Shown: positions 44,837 through 56,537, counted from the first letter of the stretch. The stretch is DNA of 64,000 nt from an uncultured bacterium (GCA_937872535.1 CALMTC010000011.1:1-64000), one strand, 5' to 3'. Notes: a model not told the origin generated them from the letters alone. A program made the numbers and translations.

Positions 44837-46354
44837 ATGAAAAACAAAAAAAATTCATTCTATGCAAAAACAAAAAACATAGATATTATAGACTGAGATG
44901 AGCTTATTGCAGTCATTAGTAAAGAAGATTGAGAAAAGCACTGAATGCATGCAATGGACAAAGTAGCTCTTCGACATAAGTGAAAAGAAATTGTACTCAA
45001 TGTCGATCTATCAAATCACCTTGTAAGACCAGGAGAAGTATGACTATTTGAAGATGTATATAAAAAATATAGCATTCCAGAAAACGAATCTGTAGAGTTA
45101 AAATATGCAAGAGCAAATCCGACATCTATAGAAGCAATCAGAAAAAAACTTTTAGGAGAAAAATTAACAGAACAAGAGATAGAAGCGATAGTTGATGATA
45201 TCAAAAACAATAGACTATCAGACACGCATGTGACTTATTTTACAGCCTGTGGTTTCTTTTATAAAAGCGTCAACAATGAGCTAGTACGAATGACCAAAGC
45301 TACAGCCAAATCAGGAAATTGTTTTAATTTCTGAAAAAAAGCAGTCAGTAAATATTGTATAGGTTGAGTTCCCAGCAACGAAACTAGTATGATTATAATT
45401 CCTCTGCTCGCATCATTGTGAATCACAATGCCAAAATCATTTTCAAAAGCAATCACTTCACCAGCCGCAACTGGCGAGTGTGTCAGTGTATTGATGAACA
45501 TTAAATTCACTCCAGATGAAGTAAAAAAATTAGTTAAAAAAAACAACAGCTGTCTAGTGCGATCAGAACCTCTCAATTTAGCGCCAGCAAACGATAAAAT
45601 CATAAAAGTATCAAATGCAATTTCAATGGAACCATATTCCAGAATGATCAGTTCCATAATGGCAAAACAGCATGCAATGGGAATCACAGATTGCTTAATA
45701 GACATACCAGTTTGATCAACAGCAAAAATTCCGACACTAGAAATTGGAAAAAGAATAAAAAGACACTTCAGCTATATTTGAAAAAAATTAGGAATGAACA
45801 TGAAAGTGCTTTTAACAGATGCTGATCAGCCAGTCTGAAAATCAATCGGTGCAGCACTTCAAGTCAAAGAAGTATTAGAAATATTACAACAGAAAAAAAA
45901 CAAAAGTGAACTACTAGAAAAAAAAGCTCTCTTCTTAGCCAAAGAAATCCTAGAAATGATCTGATTTGCACACTGAATCAAAGCACAAGAAATAGTTGAA
46001 GAGTGACTAAAATCATGAAAAGCTCGAAAAAAAATGCAAGAAATCATAAAAATGCAATGAGGAAGAAATTGGAACATTAAACCAGACGAAATAAAAATCT
46101 GAGAAAAAACAAAAGAAATTAAAGCCACAAAAAATTGAGAAATAGACGAAATAGACATGAAACATATAAATACCATAGCGAGAACTTTAGGTTGTCCATT
46201 TGATCTAAAATCATGAATAGTACTTCATTTCAAAAAAAACAACAAATTCAAAAAATGAGAAATATTAATAACACTTTATAGTTCAGATGAGAATAAACTA
46301 AAAACAGCAATTAAAATGTTAGACAAAAAAAATATATATTCATTCAAAAAATAA
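44837..46354 (+). CDS. AMP phosphorylase paralogue, probably inactive
   Basis: A 505-residue member of the AMP/thymidine phosphorylase family, aligned along its whole length with the next gene. It keeps structural landmarks (CIGGVPSNETSM, KAITSPAATGEC, MISSIMAKQHAMGITDCLIDIPVG), but the KHCIGG phosphate/base motif is KYCIGG, VPGNET is VPSNET, the glycine loop KHGGGLFWGGG is replaced by KNNSCLVRSEP, and TDARQPVG is TDADQPVG. It uses 20 TGA glycines by my count against 10 in the next gene. Likely a regulatory or structural subunit, or a decaying copy that is still open. Confidence 0.82.
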
Positions 46355-46361
46355 TAAAAAA

Positions 46362-46374
46362 TTTATATTCTGAT
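46362..46374 (+). promoter_or_regulatory. U-rich leader element before AMP phosphorylase copy 2
   Basis: TTTATATTCTGAT, 8 nt before ATG 46383, inside the 28-bp gap between the two paralogues. Confidence 0.45.
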
Positions 46375-46382
46375 TTAAAAAA

Positions 46383-47918
46383 ATGAAAAATCAAAAAACA
46401 ATTAAAAAATCTATAAAAAATGTTCTATTCGCAAAAGTAAAACCAATAGACATAACAGATGGAGAAGAATTAGAAATAGTAATAAACGAAAAAGATGCTT
46501 TATTATATGGAATTACAAGTCACGACAAAGTCAGTGTAGTTTATTCTGGAGGAGAAATAGTTTTGAATGCTAGTCTCACCAATTCAGTAGTAACCCAAAA
46601 AACAGTATGATTAATGAAAGATGTAACAGACAAATACGGCATCAAAGATGGGGAAATGGTAGAAATTTTTTTCACAAAAAGTAGTTCATTAGCTGTTGAA
46701 TCAATAAAGAAAAAACTACTAGGAAAAAAATTAAACTATAAAGAAATGTATGCAATTATAGACGATATTGCGAAAAACAAGCTATCAGATACTATGATAA
46801 CTTATTATGTCTCTTCAAGTTATTTTTACAAAACAACAGATGAAGAGCTATATCTTACAGCAAAAGCGATGGCAGAAACAGGAAAAACAATAAAATTCCC
46901 TGGGATCGTAGTAGATAAACACTGTATTGGTGGAGTACCAGGAAACGAAACTACTATGATCGTAGTACCAATCATCACTTCACTCGGTTACACTATGCCA
47001 AAAACTTTTTCAAAAGCAATTACTTCACCAGCCGCAACTGGCGAATGTGTAGAGCTTTTAATGAATATTTCTTTTACAGAAAATCAGATTAAAAATATTG
47101 TAAAAAAACATTGATGAGGACTTTTTTGGTGATGAGGTTTAGCATTAGCACCAGCAGACGATAGAATTATCAAAGTTTCTTATCCACTCTCTATGCAATC
47201 ATATTCAAAAATGATCAGCTCTATCATGGCAAAAAAATATGCAATGGGAGTAACTCACTGTCTCATTGACATTCCAATGGGACCTACAGCAAAAGTTACA
47301 AATAAAAAAGATGCAAATATGCTCGTAAAAAAATTCGAATTTGTAGGGAAAAAACTAGGAATGAAAATGAATATCCAAATCACAGATGCTAGACAGCCAG
47401 TTGGAAGTTGAATCGGAACAGGACTACAAGTAAGAGAAGTACTCAGAATTTTACAACAACATAGCAATAGACCAAAAGATCTAGAACTAAAAGCTATAAA
47501 ACTAGCAAGCGAAATAATCAAAATGACTGGAATGGCAAAAGGAAAAAAAGCAGAAGAAATAGCTTGGAAACAGCTAAGATCATGAACTGCACGAAAAAAA
47601 TTTCAAGAAATAATGAAAGCTCAATGAGGAAAAAATCTCACTATAAAATCAGAAGAAATTGAACTTGGGAAAGAAGCATACGAGCTCAAAACAAATAAAA
47701 ATTGAGTAGTGAAACAAATAGATATGAAAATTTTAAACAACATAGCGAGAACTTTAGGTTGTCCATTTGACAATAAAGCTGGAGTTTATCTGAATCAAAA
47801 ACTCAATGCAAAAGTAAAAAAATGAGATACGCTCTGTACACTTTATAGTAGCGACAGCAATAAACTTAAAATGGCACTAGAAATGTTGAAAACTGATTCC
47901 ATCTATGAAGTCAAATAA
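46383..47918 (+). CDS. deoA: AMP phosphorylase
   Basis: Phosphorolysis of AMP (or another nucleoside monophosphate) to base and ribose-1,5-bisphosphate. A 511-residue archaeal-type enzyme: N-terminal extension of about 85 residues, then VVDKHCIGGVPGNETTM (residues about 177-193), KAITSPAATGEC, the glycine loop HGGGLFWGGG (four of its glycines TGA), LAPADDRIIKV, SSIMAKKYAMG and TDARQPVGSGIG. All expected substrate-contact motifs are present, unlike copy 1. The upstream isomerase would take its product. The symbol follows the family name used for this enzyme in archaeal-type annotation. Confidence 0.9.
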
Positions 47919-47943
47919 AGTATACTCAATCAACATAAAAACA

Positions 47944-47982
47944 AAAAAGCTCAAGAGATTAGTCTCTCCGAGCTTTTTTTAT
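47944..47982. terminator. Terminator after the AMP phosphorylase genes
   Basis: AAGCTC (47947-47952) pairs with GAGCTT (47970-47975) around an inner AGAGA/TCTCT stem, followed by seven T. The convergent dehydrogenase gene ends at 47996. Confidence 0.8.
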
Positions 47983-47995
47983 CATAAACAAAAAA

Positions 47996-48877
47996 CTAAA
48001 TAAAATTGTATGTCGTCTCCCATATAGTCTTAACAGTAACATCAGACAAAAAAGCCACATGAGGAGTAATAAAAAAGTTATCAAGATGAGAAATTTTTGA
48101 GATTCATTCAAGACTTTCATTTTTAACTACATCCAGTGCTACAAAAGAAAATTTATTCTGGTTTTCAATCAAAGCATCTTCATCAATCAAACTTCCTCTA
48201 GCAATATTAACAAGTCATATTCACTGTTTCATCAAAGAAATAGTAGTAGAATTAATCATATTTTTATTCTCTTCAGACGCATTACAAGCCAAAATTATGA
48301 AATCTGATTTTTGCAAAATATCACCAAAAGAAGCATAACGAAAACTCATTTTTTCCTCTAATTCAGCCTGAGGAAAAAGGTCATGAGCCAGAATCTTTAC
48401 TCCCAAAGGTAAAAGCATAGAAATAATTTGCTGTCCAATACGACCAGTTCAAATTACTCCGACAGTTTTTCAAGCCAAATCAATAATTCAAGGAATATCA
48501 TAAGAGAACGAACCAGAACGAGTTATTAAAACACTATCCAAAAGTTTCCTAGCTCCCATCAAAAAAAGTCAAACAGCATGAGTAGCAATCACATGAGGAC
48601 CATAGCCAGGAATGGAACAAATCTCAATACCATTATGAACACAAAATTCCCTATCAACATGATCAGTTCCCACACTTCTACAAATAATTTTTTTTAAACG
48701 AGGAAAAAATTTAAGAATATCTGGACTAATACGAGAATGAATAAAAATAGAAATAACTTCAACTTCATCATTAAAAAAATAATTTTCTGGTTTTAAACTA
48801 TAAGAAAAATACTGATCAGACAATCTACGATAAGGAGCATCTATTTTATCTTGAACATCAAAATGGAACACAGTCAT
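47996..48877 (-). CDS. D-2-hydroxyacid dehydrogenase (D-lactate dehydrogenase-like)
   Basis: A 293-residue NAD-dependent dehydrogenase. NAD-binding GVIGTGRIGQ (about residue 140), catalytic Arg in LVNIARGSLIDEDAL and His in ITPHVAF. The substrate domain CRSVGTDHVD is typical of the D-isomer-specific family; the length is short (usual 310-330). It is the last gene of the tpiA-gap-pgk operon. Reduction of pyruvate to D-lactate with NADH from GAPDH would balance this pathway; that is inference, and phosphoglycerate dehydrogenase is an alternative. The stop is TAG. Confidence 0.82.
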
Positions 48878-48880
48878 AGT

Positions 48881-49810
48881 CTATCAAAAAAAATGTAAAT
48901 AATCAAAGAGCATATAAACCAAAGGACTAAGAAAAAAAGCCAATAAAGTACTTGAAAAAACAGCGACTGCCATTTTATGATAATCCAGATTTCGATGCTG
49001 AGCAATAACAATAGAATTAACACCCAAAGGTTTCATAGCAATAATGAAAAAAACACGATAAATATTTTCATAAAAAAGATGAAAAAAATACTGATCAAGA
49101 ACTATGAGAAAAACAATAAACAGTGGCCAGATTAAAAATTTTACAGAAAGCATATAAGCGACAAATTTAAAATCAAAATCTGATCGATCAACATGAGCAA
49201 AAGAAATTCAGACTAAAAGCATACCAATAATAACAACAGCTCCAGTAAAATAATTACCTACTGTCAAAAACAATCCAGACAGCTGAAAATCAAAAGCACG
49301 AAGCAAAAGACCAAAAATAGAAGCATACAAGACAGGTAGTTTAAGAATATTTTTTAGTCAATTTTTGAGAGAAAGAGAATGTTTAGTAGAAGAAGCCAAA
49401 TACATTCCAAGAGTATTTTCAAAAAATGCAAAACCAAGTCAAATAGCAACTACGATAGTTACAGCATCACTTCAGACAAACAACAAAGCCAAACTCATAC
49501 CAAAAAAGAGGTAATTACCTTGACCACTAGCGAATCAGATAAGTTTTCTAGTAGCATCATCAAAAAAATATCAAGACAAAAAATAGGAAAACAAAGAAAT
49601 AGAACAAGCCAAGATAAAGAATAAAAAAGGAAGAATAAATCATTCTGATCATAAAGAAGCATTCATAACACTTTTACAAATCACTACTGGAATAATAATA
49701 TAGAAAAGCAATCTAGTAAGAGATCTTTCGGTAATTCAAAAAAATCTTCAGCCTAAAAAACCTAAAAAAATCAAGAAAAAAATAGCAAACATATCAAAAA
49801 AAAGATTCAT
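48881..49810 (-). CDS. AEC-family transporter (auxin efflux / malate permease type)
   Basis: A 309-residue integral membrane protein with about ten hydrophobic segments in two sets, as in the AEC family (bile/arsenite/riboflavin transporter superfamily). Family-like blocks: GFLGWRFFGITERSLTRLLFYIIIPVVIC at the N terminus (in two parts), SGQGNYLFFGMSLALLF and the C-terminal NSIVIAQHRNLD. Its ATG abuts the pgk stop; the dehydrogenase follows after 3 bp. Export or import of a carboxylate such as lactate or malate is plausible from the neighbours. Confidence 0.82.
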
Positions 49811-51034
49811 TTATCTATGAGATTGTAAAATAATATCAAGAGCTGGAAATGTATCATAAGCCAAGAAACTAAGCATTGCTCAGCCACCAGTACTAATATG
49901 ATCAAATCAAAGAAATCCTGCCTTTTGAAGTACAGAAATACTGTCTCCACCACCTATCATTTTATAAGCATTCTTATTTTTCAAAACACTAGCCAGGATT
50001 TTCTGAGTACCAGCCATAGTAGATTCCCACTCATAAACTCAAAGAGGTCAATTAACAAGGATACTATGAGCAGACTGCAGAACTTCATCAAAAATTTTTA
50101 CAGTATCTCATCAAATATCTACAGCAATTTGGTCAGAAGGAATGGTCTGATGATTACAAACAAAAAGTTTTTCACCTGGATCTTTAAATTCCGTCACAGT
50201 CATATGATCTATCGGCAAAATAATTTTATCACCATATTTTTGAAGAATTTCCTTAGCAACTTGTAACTTATCCTCCTCTACCAGACTCTTTCAAATCTCA
50301 ATTCAGTTAGCCTCCAGCAAAGTATAAGCCATAGCTCATCAAACCAAAATCGCATCAGCTTTCTCAGCCAAAGCTTTCAAGATATCTATTTTCTCAGAAA
50401 GTTTTGCTCCTCATAAAACAGCCACAAAAGGTTTAGTAGCTTGAGAAAAGTTTTTCAGAGAGTGAACTTCTCTAAAAAAAACTGGCCCCAAAAAACTCGG
50501 TAAAAAACGAGCAACATCAAAAGTACTTGCTGATTCACGATAATCAGCAAAAGCATCATTCACAAAACAATCAAATCACATTGCTAATTTTTTAGCAAAC
50601 TCAGCTCTCTCAGTCAAGTTATCAGACTCCTCTTCTTTAAAAAATCTTATATTCTGCAAAAAATAAACACAATCAACATCAGAATGAAGTACTTTTTCAT
50701 TCACTTCTGAGATACTAGTTAAAAAAACTACTTTCTTGTGAACTCCATCTTGATCAAATTTTTCCTGTAAACTACCAACAATTTTTTCGAAGCTAAAACG
50801 AGTTTCCTGATTTTTTGGTCTACCAAGATGGGCAGTTATCAAAAGCATCTTAGCTCCAAGAGCCAATTCTTTAATCAAAGGATACGATTCAATGAATCTA
50901 GAATCATCAAGCATTTCAGCCTTTTCATTAGTTGGTACATTTAAGCATGTTCTGAGAAGAATTTTTTTTTGATCCAGAAATTGAATATTTTTATAAAAAA
51001 GTTTTTCAAGATCTGATTGAGAAATTTGATACAT
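49811..51034 (-). CDS. pgk: Phosphoglycerate kinase
   Basis: Transfers phosphate from 1,3-bisphosphoglycerate to ADP. 407 aa, normal length (390-420). LLRTCLNVPTN replaces the usual RxDxNVP (Asp to Cys, a visible departure), then SFEKIVGSL, FLQNIRFF (ExxRF-like), AVLGGAKLSEKI, the hinge, PIDHMTV and GGGDSISVLQ with STGGGAMLSFL at the nucleotide site. Second-but-one in the operon after gap (21 bp) and directly abutting the transporter. Some glycines are TGA. Confidence 0.93.
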
Positions 51035-51055
51035 GAGAAAAATATAAGGATAAAA

Positions 51056-52081
<1,026 letters not shown>

Positions 52082-52134
52082 TTTATATTTTTTTAAAAAG
52101 TTAAATATTTTTTTAATAATTTTTTAATTTTTTC

Positions 52135-52869
52135 TTACTGCTTTGAAACTACTGCACAAATCTGCAAAAACTTTTTAACATCCAAACTCGCACCTCAAAT
52201 CAGCAATCATTGAACTTCTTTACAAGCGATAATTTGCTGAACATTTTCTGGATTTACACTTCATCAGTATAAAAGTCTAGATCACTTATCACCAAGCTGA
52301 GATCTCAAAAAAGTGTGCACTTCAGAAATATAGTCCTGAGTCGGAACTTTTCCAGATCAGATAGCCCAGACTGGTTCATAAGCTACATCAAACTCTCCAG
52401 CAAGTTTGGTATCAGAGGTAATACTAGCAAGCTGTCTAGACAAAGTAGACTGAGTTTGTCATTGTTCATAGTCTTGTAAGCTCTCTCCAATACACAAAAT
52501 TGGTCTCAAGCCTGCTTCTATAGCCAAATAAAATTTTTGTTTAACAATTTCATCGCTTTCTCAAAAAAGCGTTCTTCTTTCAGAATGACCCACTAAAACA
52601 TAATCACATCAGATCTCTTTTAAAACAGCAGGACTGCTTTCTCAAGTAAAAGCACCAGCATTCTGAGTTGCAGAATTTTGAGCTGCTAACTTCAAGAGAT
52701 CAGACTGATTAAATCTATGAAAAGTAGAAAGTAGACACTGCATAGGAGCTATAAAAACATCCATTGTATCATGAGCTTTATAAACACTCTGAAAAGCAGA
52801 AATAAAACTCTTAAGTTCCCAAACTCCCATATTCATTTTAAAATTTCCACCTATTAAAAATTTTTTCAT
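52135..52869 (-). CDS. tpiA: Triosephosphate isomerase
   Basis: Interconverts dihydroxyacetone phosphate and glyceraldehyde-3-phosphate. 244 aa. Catalytic Lys in GGNFKMN (residue about 11), His in LVGHSERRTLFG, Glu in VAYEPVWAIGSGK, and the phosphate loop LLYGGSVNPEN. ATG at 52869 is chosen over an in-frame start 25 codons upstream because it gives the conserved N terminus. First gene of the five-gene operon tpiA-gap-pgk-transporter-dehydrogenase, behind a promoter at 52905-52932. Confidence 0.95.
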
Positions 52870-52904
52870 CTGGTGAATATAAAAATAAAAATAGACACTA
52901 ATTA

Positions 52905-52932
52905 AGTCTAAGAATTTTTGCATAAAGTGCAA
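52905..52932 (-). promoter_or_regulatory. Promoter of the tpiA operon
   Basis: On the minus strand TTGCAC (52927-52932) and TAGACT (52905-52910), spacer 16 bp, 35 bp before the tpiA start. Confidence 0.5.
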
Positions 52933-52948
52933 ATTTTCAGACACTTTT

Positions 52949-52976
52949 TTGACTTTATTTTTTTTTTAATTATAAT
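52949..52976 (+). promoter_or_regulatory. Promoter of the HAD hydrolase gene
   Basis: TTGACT (52949-52954) and TATAAT (52971-52976), spacer 16 bp; divergent from the tpiA promoter. Confidence 0.75.
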
Positions 52977-53009
52977 TTAGCAGTCAGTTATTTTAATTCA
53001 AAAAAATAA

Positions 53010-53714
53010 ATGGAAGAAATAAAAAAACTAAAATGAATATTAACAGATCTTGATGAAACACTTTATTCATATAATCCAGCAAATAAAGCTTGATATAAAG
53101 CTCTATTTAGTCATATAGAGCAAACAGAAAATAAAAAAACAATAGAAATAGAACACGCTTTAGAAGAAGCCAAAAATATAGTGAAAAGAAATTGTGAGCA
53201 CCAAGGAGCTTCACACTCCAGACTACTCTATATTCAATATATGGTAGAAAAACTACTTTGAAAAACAGACACGAAAAAAATAATAGAGCGAAATAAAATT
53301 TATGACACAGCATATTTGGAAGCAATGACACCATTTCCAGGAATGATCGACTTTTTAACTCAAGCAAAAAAAAACTGATTAAAAATCTGTATCATAACTG
53401 ATCTAACTGCCGAAATTCAATTTAAAAAAATAATAAGACTTTGACTAGAGGATATCATAGATTTCATAGTCACTTCAGAAGAAGCTGGTGCTGAAAAACC
53501 AGCCACAAAAAACTTTGAGATGGGACTAAAAAAATGTGGACTAGAAAAATCAGAAGTCTGTATGTTATGAGATAGTACGACTACAGACATACCTTGAGCA
53601 CAAGCCGCATGAATCAAGAAAATTTTTCATAAAGTGATAGAAAAAAAATGAGAAACTCCATGAGCCATACAGTATGAAACTTATCAAGAACTTAAAAAAA
53701 TATTTAACTTTTAA
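53010..53714 (+). CDS. HAD-superfamily hydrolase
   Basis: A 234-residue phosphatase-like protein. Motif I LTDLDETLYS (nucleophile Asp 13, Asp 15), a helical cap at residues about 25-105, motif II CIITDLT, motif III Lys in EKPATKNFE and motif IV MLGDSTTTDIPGA. The arrangement matches cap type 1 phosphoglycolate/ nucleotidase-like hydrolases. Substrate unknown; its neighbours suggest a phosphorylated sugar or nucleotide. Several TGA glycines. Confidence 0.85.
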
Positions 53715-53773
53715 ATCAAAATTTAGAGTCACAACAAAAAATATTTAAGGTAACAAGTTAAGTTTTTTAAAAT

Positions 53774-53800
53774 TTGACAAATCAAAAAAAAAGATATAAT
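53774..53800 (+). promoter_or_regulatory. Promoter of the class II aldolase gene
   Basis: TTGACA (53774-53779) and TATAAT (53795-53800); spacer 15 bp, the one clear exception to the 16-bp rule in this window. Confidence 0.7.
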
Positions 53801-53841
53801 AAAAGAGTGAAAATATTTAACTACTAAAAAAATACAAAAAA

Positions 53842-54534
53842 ATGACACTTCAAGATGAAAAATTTATGAGCAAACAATGAGAAAAATGAGTTCTGGATAA
53901 TAAATCACTAAAGTATAAATGCCATTGGGAAAAAACTCCAGCAAACATTCCTGAAGATATATTTCAGGAACTTAATAGACGAAGAAGAATCTTATACAAC
54001 ATGAAACTTATCTGAATCTATCCAAACAATATCTGATATGGAAATGTGAGTATCAGAAAACCAGGTACGAATCAGTTTTATATCTCAGGAACATCAACAG
54101 GTAGATTGACAGAGTTGACACCTGAACATTACTGTCTAGTTTCAAAAGTAGAAGCAAAAGATAATCAGCTTTACTGCGAAGGACCTATTGAAGCATCAGC
54201 AGAATCAATGACTCATTCAGCCGTGTACGAATCAGATAGCACTGTAAATGCCGTCATTCATATTCATAATTTCAGCACTCGAAGTACATACATGGACAAA
54301 GTACCAACAACAAACAAATCAGTACCATATGGAACTCCAGAAATGTCAGCTGAAGCAGCTAGAATGTTTAGAGAAACAAATGTAAAAGAAACTAAGTTTT
54401 TTGTAATGGGAGGCCATGAAGATGGAGTAATGTCTTTCGGAAAATCAATGGATGAAGCAGGAAGAATGATCGTAAAATATTTTTCTCAGATAGAAAATCC
54501 AACCTATGCTTGCGATGGTAAACACCAAGACTAG
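53842..54534 (+). CDS. Class II aldolase/adducin family protein
   Basis: A 230-residue zinc-dependent aldolase-like protein. NNIGYGNVSIRKPGTNQFYISGTSTG at residues about 60-88 (phosphate pocket), the catalytic Glu in EASAESMTH, zinc His pair AVIHIH (about 139-141) and third His in MGGHEDGVMSFG. This is the layout of fuculose-/ribulose-phosphate aldolases. The carbonyl substrate cannot be named; a pentulose or triose phosphate would fit the neighbouring pathway. Followed by a strong terminator. Confidence 0.85.
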
Positions 54535-54552
54535 TCCATAAAATAAAAGAAA

Positions 54553-54578
54553 AATCAGCTCAAGAGCTGATTTTTTTT
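54553..54578 (+). terminator. Terminator of the class II aldolase gene
   Basis: AATCAGCT (54553-54560), loop CAAG, AGCTGATT (54565-54572), then T residues. Confidence 0.85.
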
Positions 54579-54580
54579 AT

Positions 54581-54628
54581 AAATTATTAGAATAATAAAT
54601 TATTAGAATAATAAATTATTAGAATAAT
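54581..54628. repeat. Three 16-bp tandem repeats
   Basis: AAATTATTAGAATAAT is repeated exactly three times (54581-54596, 54597-54612, 54613-54628) between the aldolase terminator and the tRNA gene. Pure AT-rich microsatellite-like sequence. Confidence 0.9.
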
Positions 54629-54675
54629 AAATTTTTTGAAATAAAAAAATCCCAGAAAGGGAAATTACAAGAATT

Positions 54676-54760
54676 TGGAGGACACGAGATTCGAACTCGC
54701 GGTACCTTTCAGTACACACCCTTTCCAAGGATGCGCATTAAACCACTCTGCCAATCCTCC
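54676..54760 (-). tRNA. tRNA-Ser(GGA)
   Basis: An 85-nt cloverleaf on the minus strand. Acceptor stem GGAGGAT pairs with GTCCTCC (one G-T pair); anticodon loop TTGGAAA gives anticodon GGA for UCC/UCU; the long variable arm typical of tRNA-Ser and the T-loop GTTCGAATC are present. Discriminator is A; CCA is not encoded. It lies between the aldolase gene and a leftward type IV secretion-like operon. Confidence 0.95.
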
Positions 54761-54815
54761 AAAAATCAACAGCAAGATAGTAGTCAATAAATCTAGATAT
54801 ACAACAGAAAAAATC

Positions 54816-55526
54816 TTAGATTACCCCAGAGTAATCAGCTTGAGAATTATGAAGCATAGGATTATAAAACTTAAAAAGAAGAGAAACAATTTCAGCTGTA
54901 TCAAGTCTTTCTACATCCATCCCCAATGAACTAAGACCATCAACAACAAGAGAACATCTTGTATCCAAATATGTTTTATTTTTTACAAAAGACCTATATC
55001 TGCTAATAATTTTTTCAGGAGTTTCAGTCGAATCTAATACAGCCATAAATTGAGAAAACCAAGATTTACTAACACCAGAATTATCATCTCAATCACTATA
55101 ATAAGGCACTACAACATAAAATTCTTTAGTATAAATGAGACCTTGCTTCAAATCAATTGTTTCCAAAAATTGCAAATAATTATCACTCTGTGCCTTCAAA
55201 ACAGCATTCTCTATAAGAGAAACTTTTTGTCTCATATAGCCAATATACTGGGAAAGATCAAGATATGAATTACGAATCAAGATTTGAACAGGAAATTCTA
55301 ATCAATTTAAAAATCTTCTATACTGCTCTATAACTACCTCCTGTTCTTCAGCATTTTTTAAATCAAGATTAAGTCAAGAAACTTTCATAATAGCTCTAAT
55401 TGATCAATCTTTCATTAAAACAGTATTTCCTCTAATTTCAGAAAAAGGAAGCATCGTTTCAGTATTAAAAATTTTATCTCAACTTGATTTTATAATAGAT
55501 TGTTTTTCTTTTGTCAGAGAAGCCAT
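54816..55526 (-). CDS. Stand-alone TraC/VirB4 N-terminal-like domain protein
   Basis: A 236-residue cytosolic protein without signal or membrane segment. Residues 25-100 (SEIRGNTVLMKDGSIRAIM, then EEQEVVIEQYRRFLNGLEFPVQI) match the pattern of the N-terminal domain found in TraC/VirB4-type secretion ATPases of candidate-phyla bacteria. No Walker motif follows: the protein ends at TAA 54816, so the ATPase part is absent or encoded elsewhere. It follows two VirB2-like pilins in one operon (24 bp gap). The family call rests on my reading of the pattern only. Confidence 0.6.
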
Positions 55527-55550
55527 GTAAGTAGTCTATAAAAATAAAAA

Positions 55551-56012
55551 TTAGATAACACTCACTTGAGTAAAAACAGTAAACAAATAGCTAATAATAA
55601 ACCAGCTTAAAAAAAGAATCCCAAGTGCAATAGCTGTACCTCTCACCATCTGCTTCGCCTTATTAAATCATTTTTCCTGTTCAGCAAAAAACATACCATA
55701 AAACCCATAAATCAGTACAATAACAGCAATAAAACTAACAAGTCATAAAAAATAATTAACTACATCTCTAACATAAGCACTAGCTGGTTCATCTCCATAG
55801 GAAGCTGGCAAAGGAAATCAAATTGCTTCGAGAAGTATACCAATAATACTGTTAGAATTATCTACGACAACATCGTTAAAAACTTCTCAAATCTGATGGC
55901 TAGTATTAGCCTCTTGCGGACTAACTTGCACAAACGGAAAAGGTGTTTGTTGCATAAATCAAACTCACAAAAAACCGAAAGAAGCAAACAAAATGGAAAT
56001 CAAATATTTCAT
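55551..56012 (-). CDS. VirB2/TrbC-like pilin (2)
   Basis: A 153-residue protein with a signal peptide (MKYLISILFASFGFL), a polar stretch and two transmembrane helices: VVNYFLGLVSFIAVIVLIYGFYGMFF and MVRGTAIALGILFLSWFIISYLFTVF (each given in family order), joined by the basic turn EQEKGFNKAKQ. This is the two-helix plan of VirB2/TrbC pilins. Its start lies 22 bp after the stop of a paralogue. Confidence 0.75.
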
Positions 56013-56034
56013 AGAAATCACAGTAAAAAATAAA

Positions 56035-56529
56035 TTAAGGAAGAATAATCCAATTAAGAACAGCGAATATCATACTCACTACAAACCAACTCAAAGCCAT
56101 ACCAGCAATAGCAATAGCTGCATACTGAACTCCTTGTTGTCACTTTTTAAATTGTCAACTATCTCAAGCAGCAGTAGTCATCAAATATCCGTGATAAATA
56201 AGATAAAGCAAAGCAATAAAACTTACCATTCACAGAAAATAATTAACAATATTTCTTACAAAAGAAAGCGTCTGAGATTGAGCAATTTGAGAATCTGTAA
56301 TAGGTTGATCAAAAACAAGATTATCAATACCCTGTCAAACCGCAGTAGTTCATTGTCTCAAAGGATTATCCAAGTCATCAGCCTGCAAAATATTATCCTG
56401 CACATTATAAGGACAATTAGTAAACTTATCAACTTGTCCCAAAACAACAGAAGTTGGACATGGCTGAGCATAAGAAAATCCAAGCATCAAAGCCACAAAA
56501 ACAACAACATTCATAAAAATTTTTTTCAT
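56035..56529 (-). CDS. VirB2/TrbC-like pilin (1)
   Basis: A 164-residue paralogue of the next pilin and more distantly of the one at 6238. Signal peptide MKKIFMNVVVFVALMLGFSYA, two cysteines in the mature N terminus (CPTSVVLGQVDKFTNC), helix IVNYFLGMVSFIALLYLIYHG, basic turn with GQFKKGQQG, and second helix AAIAIAGMALSWFVVSMIF. First gene of the small secretion-like operon. A leader element lies at 56538-56551. Confidence 0.75.
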
Positions 56530-56537
56530 CTGACAAT

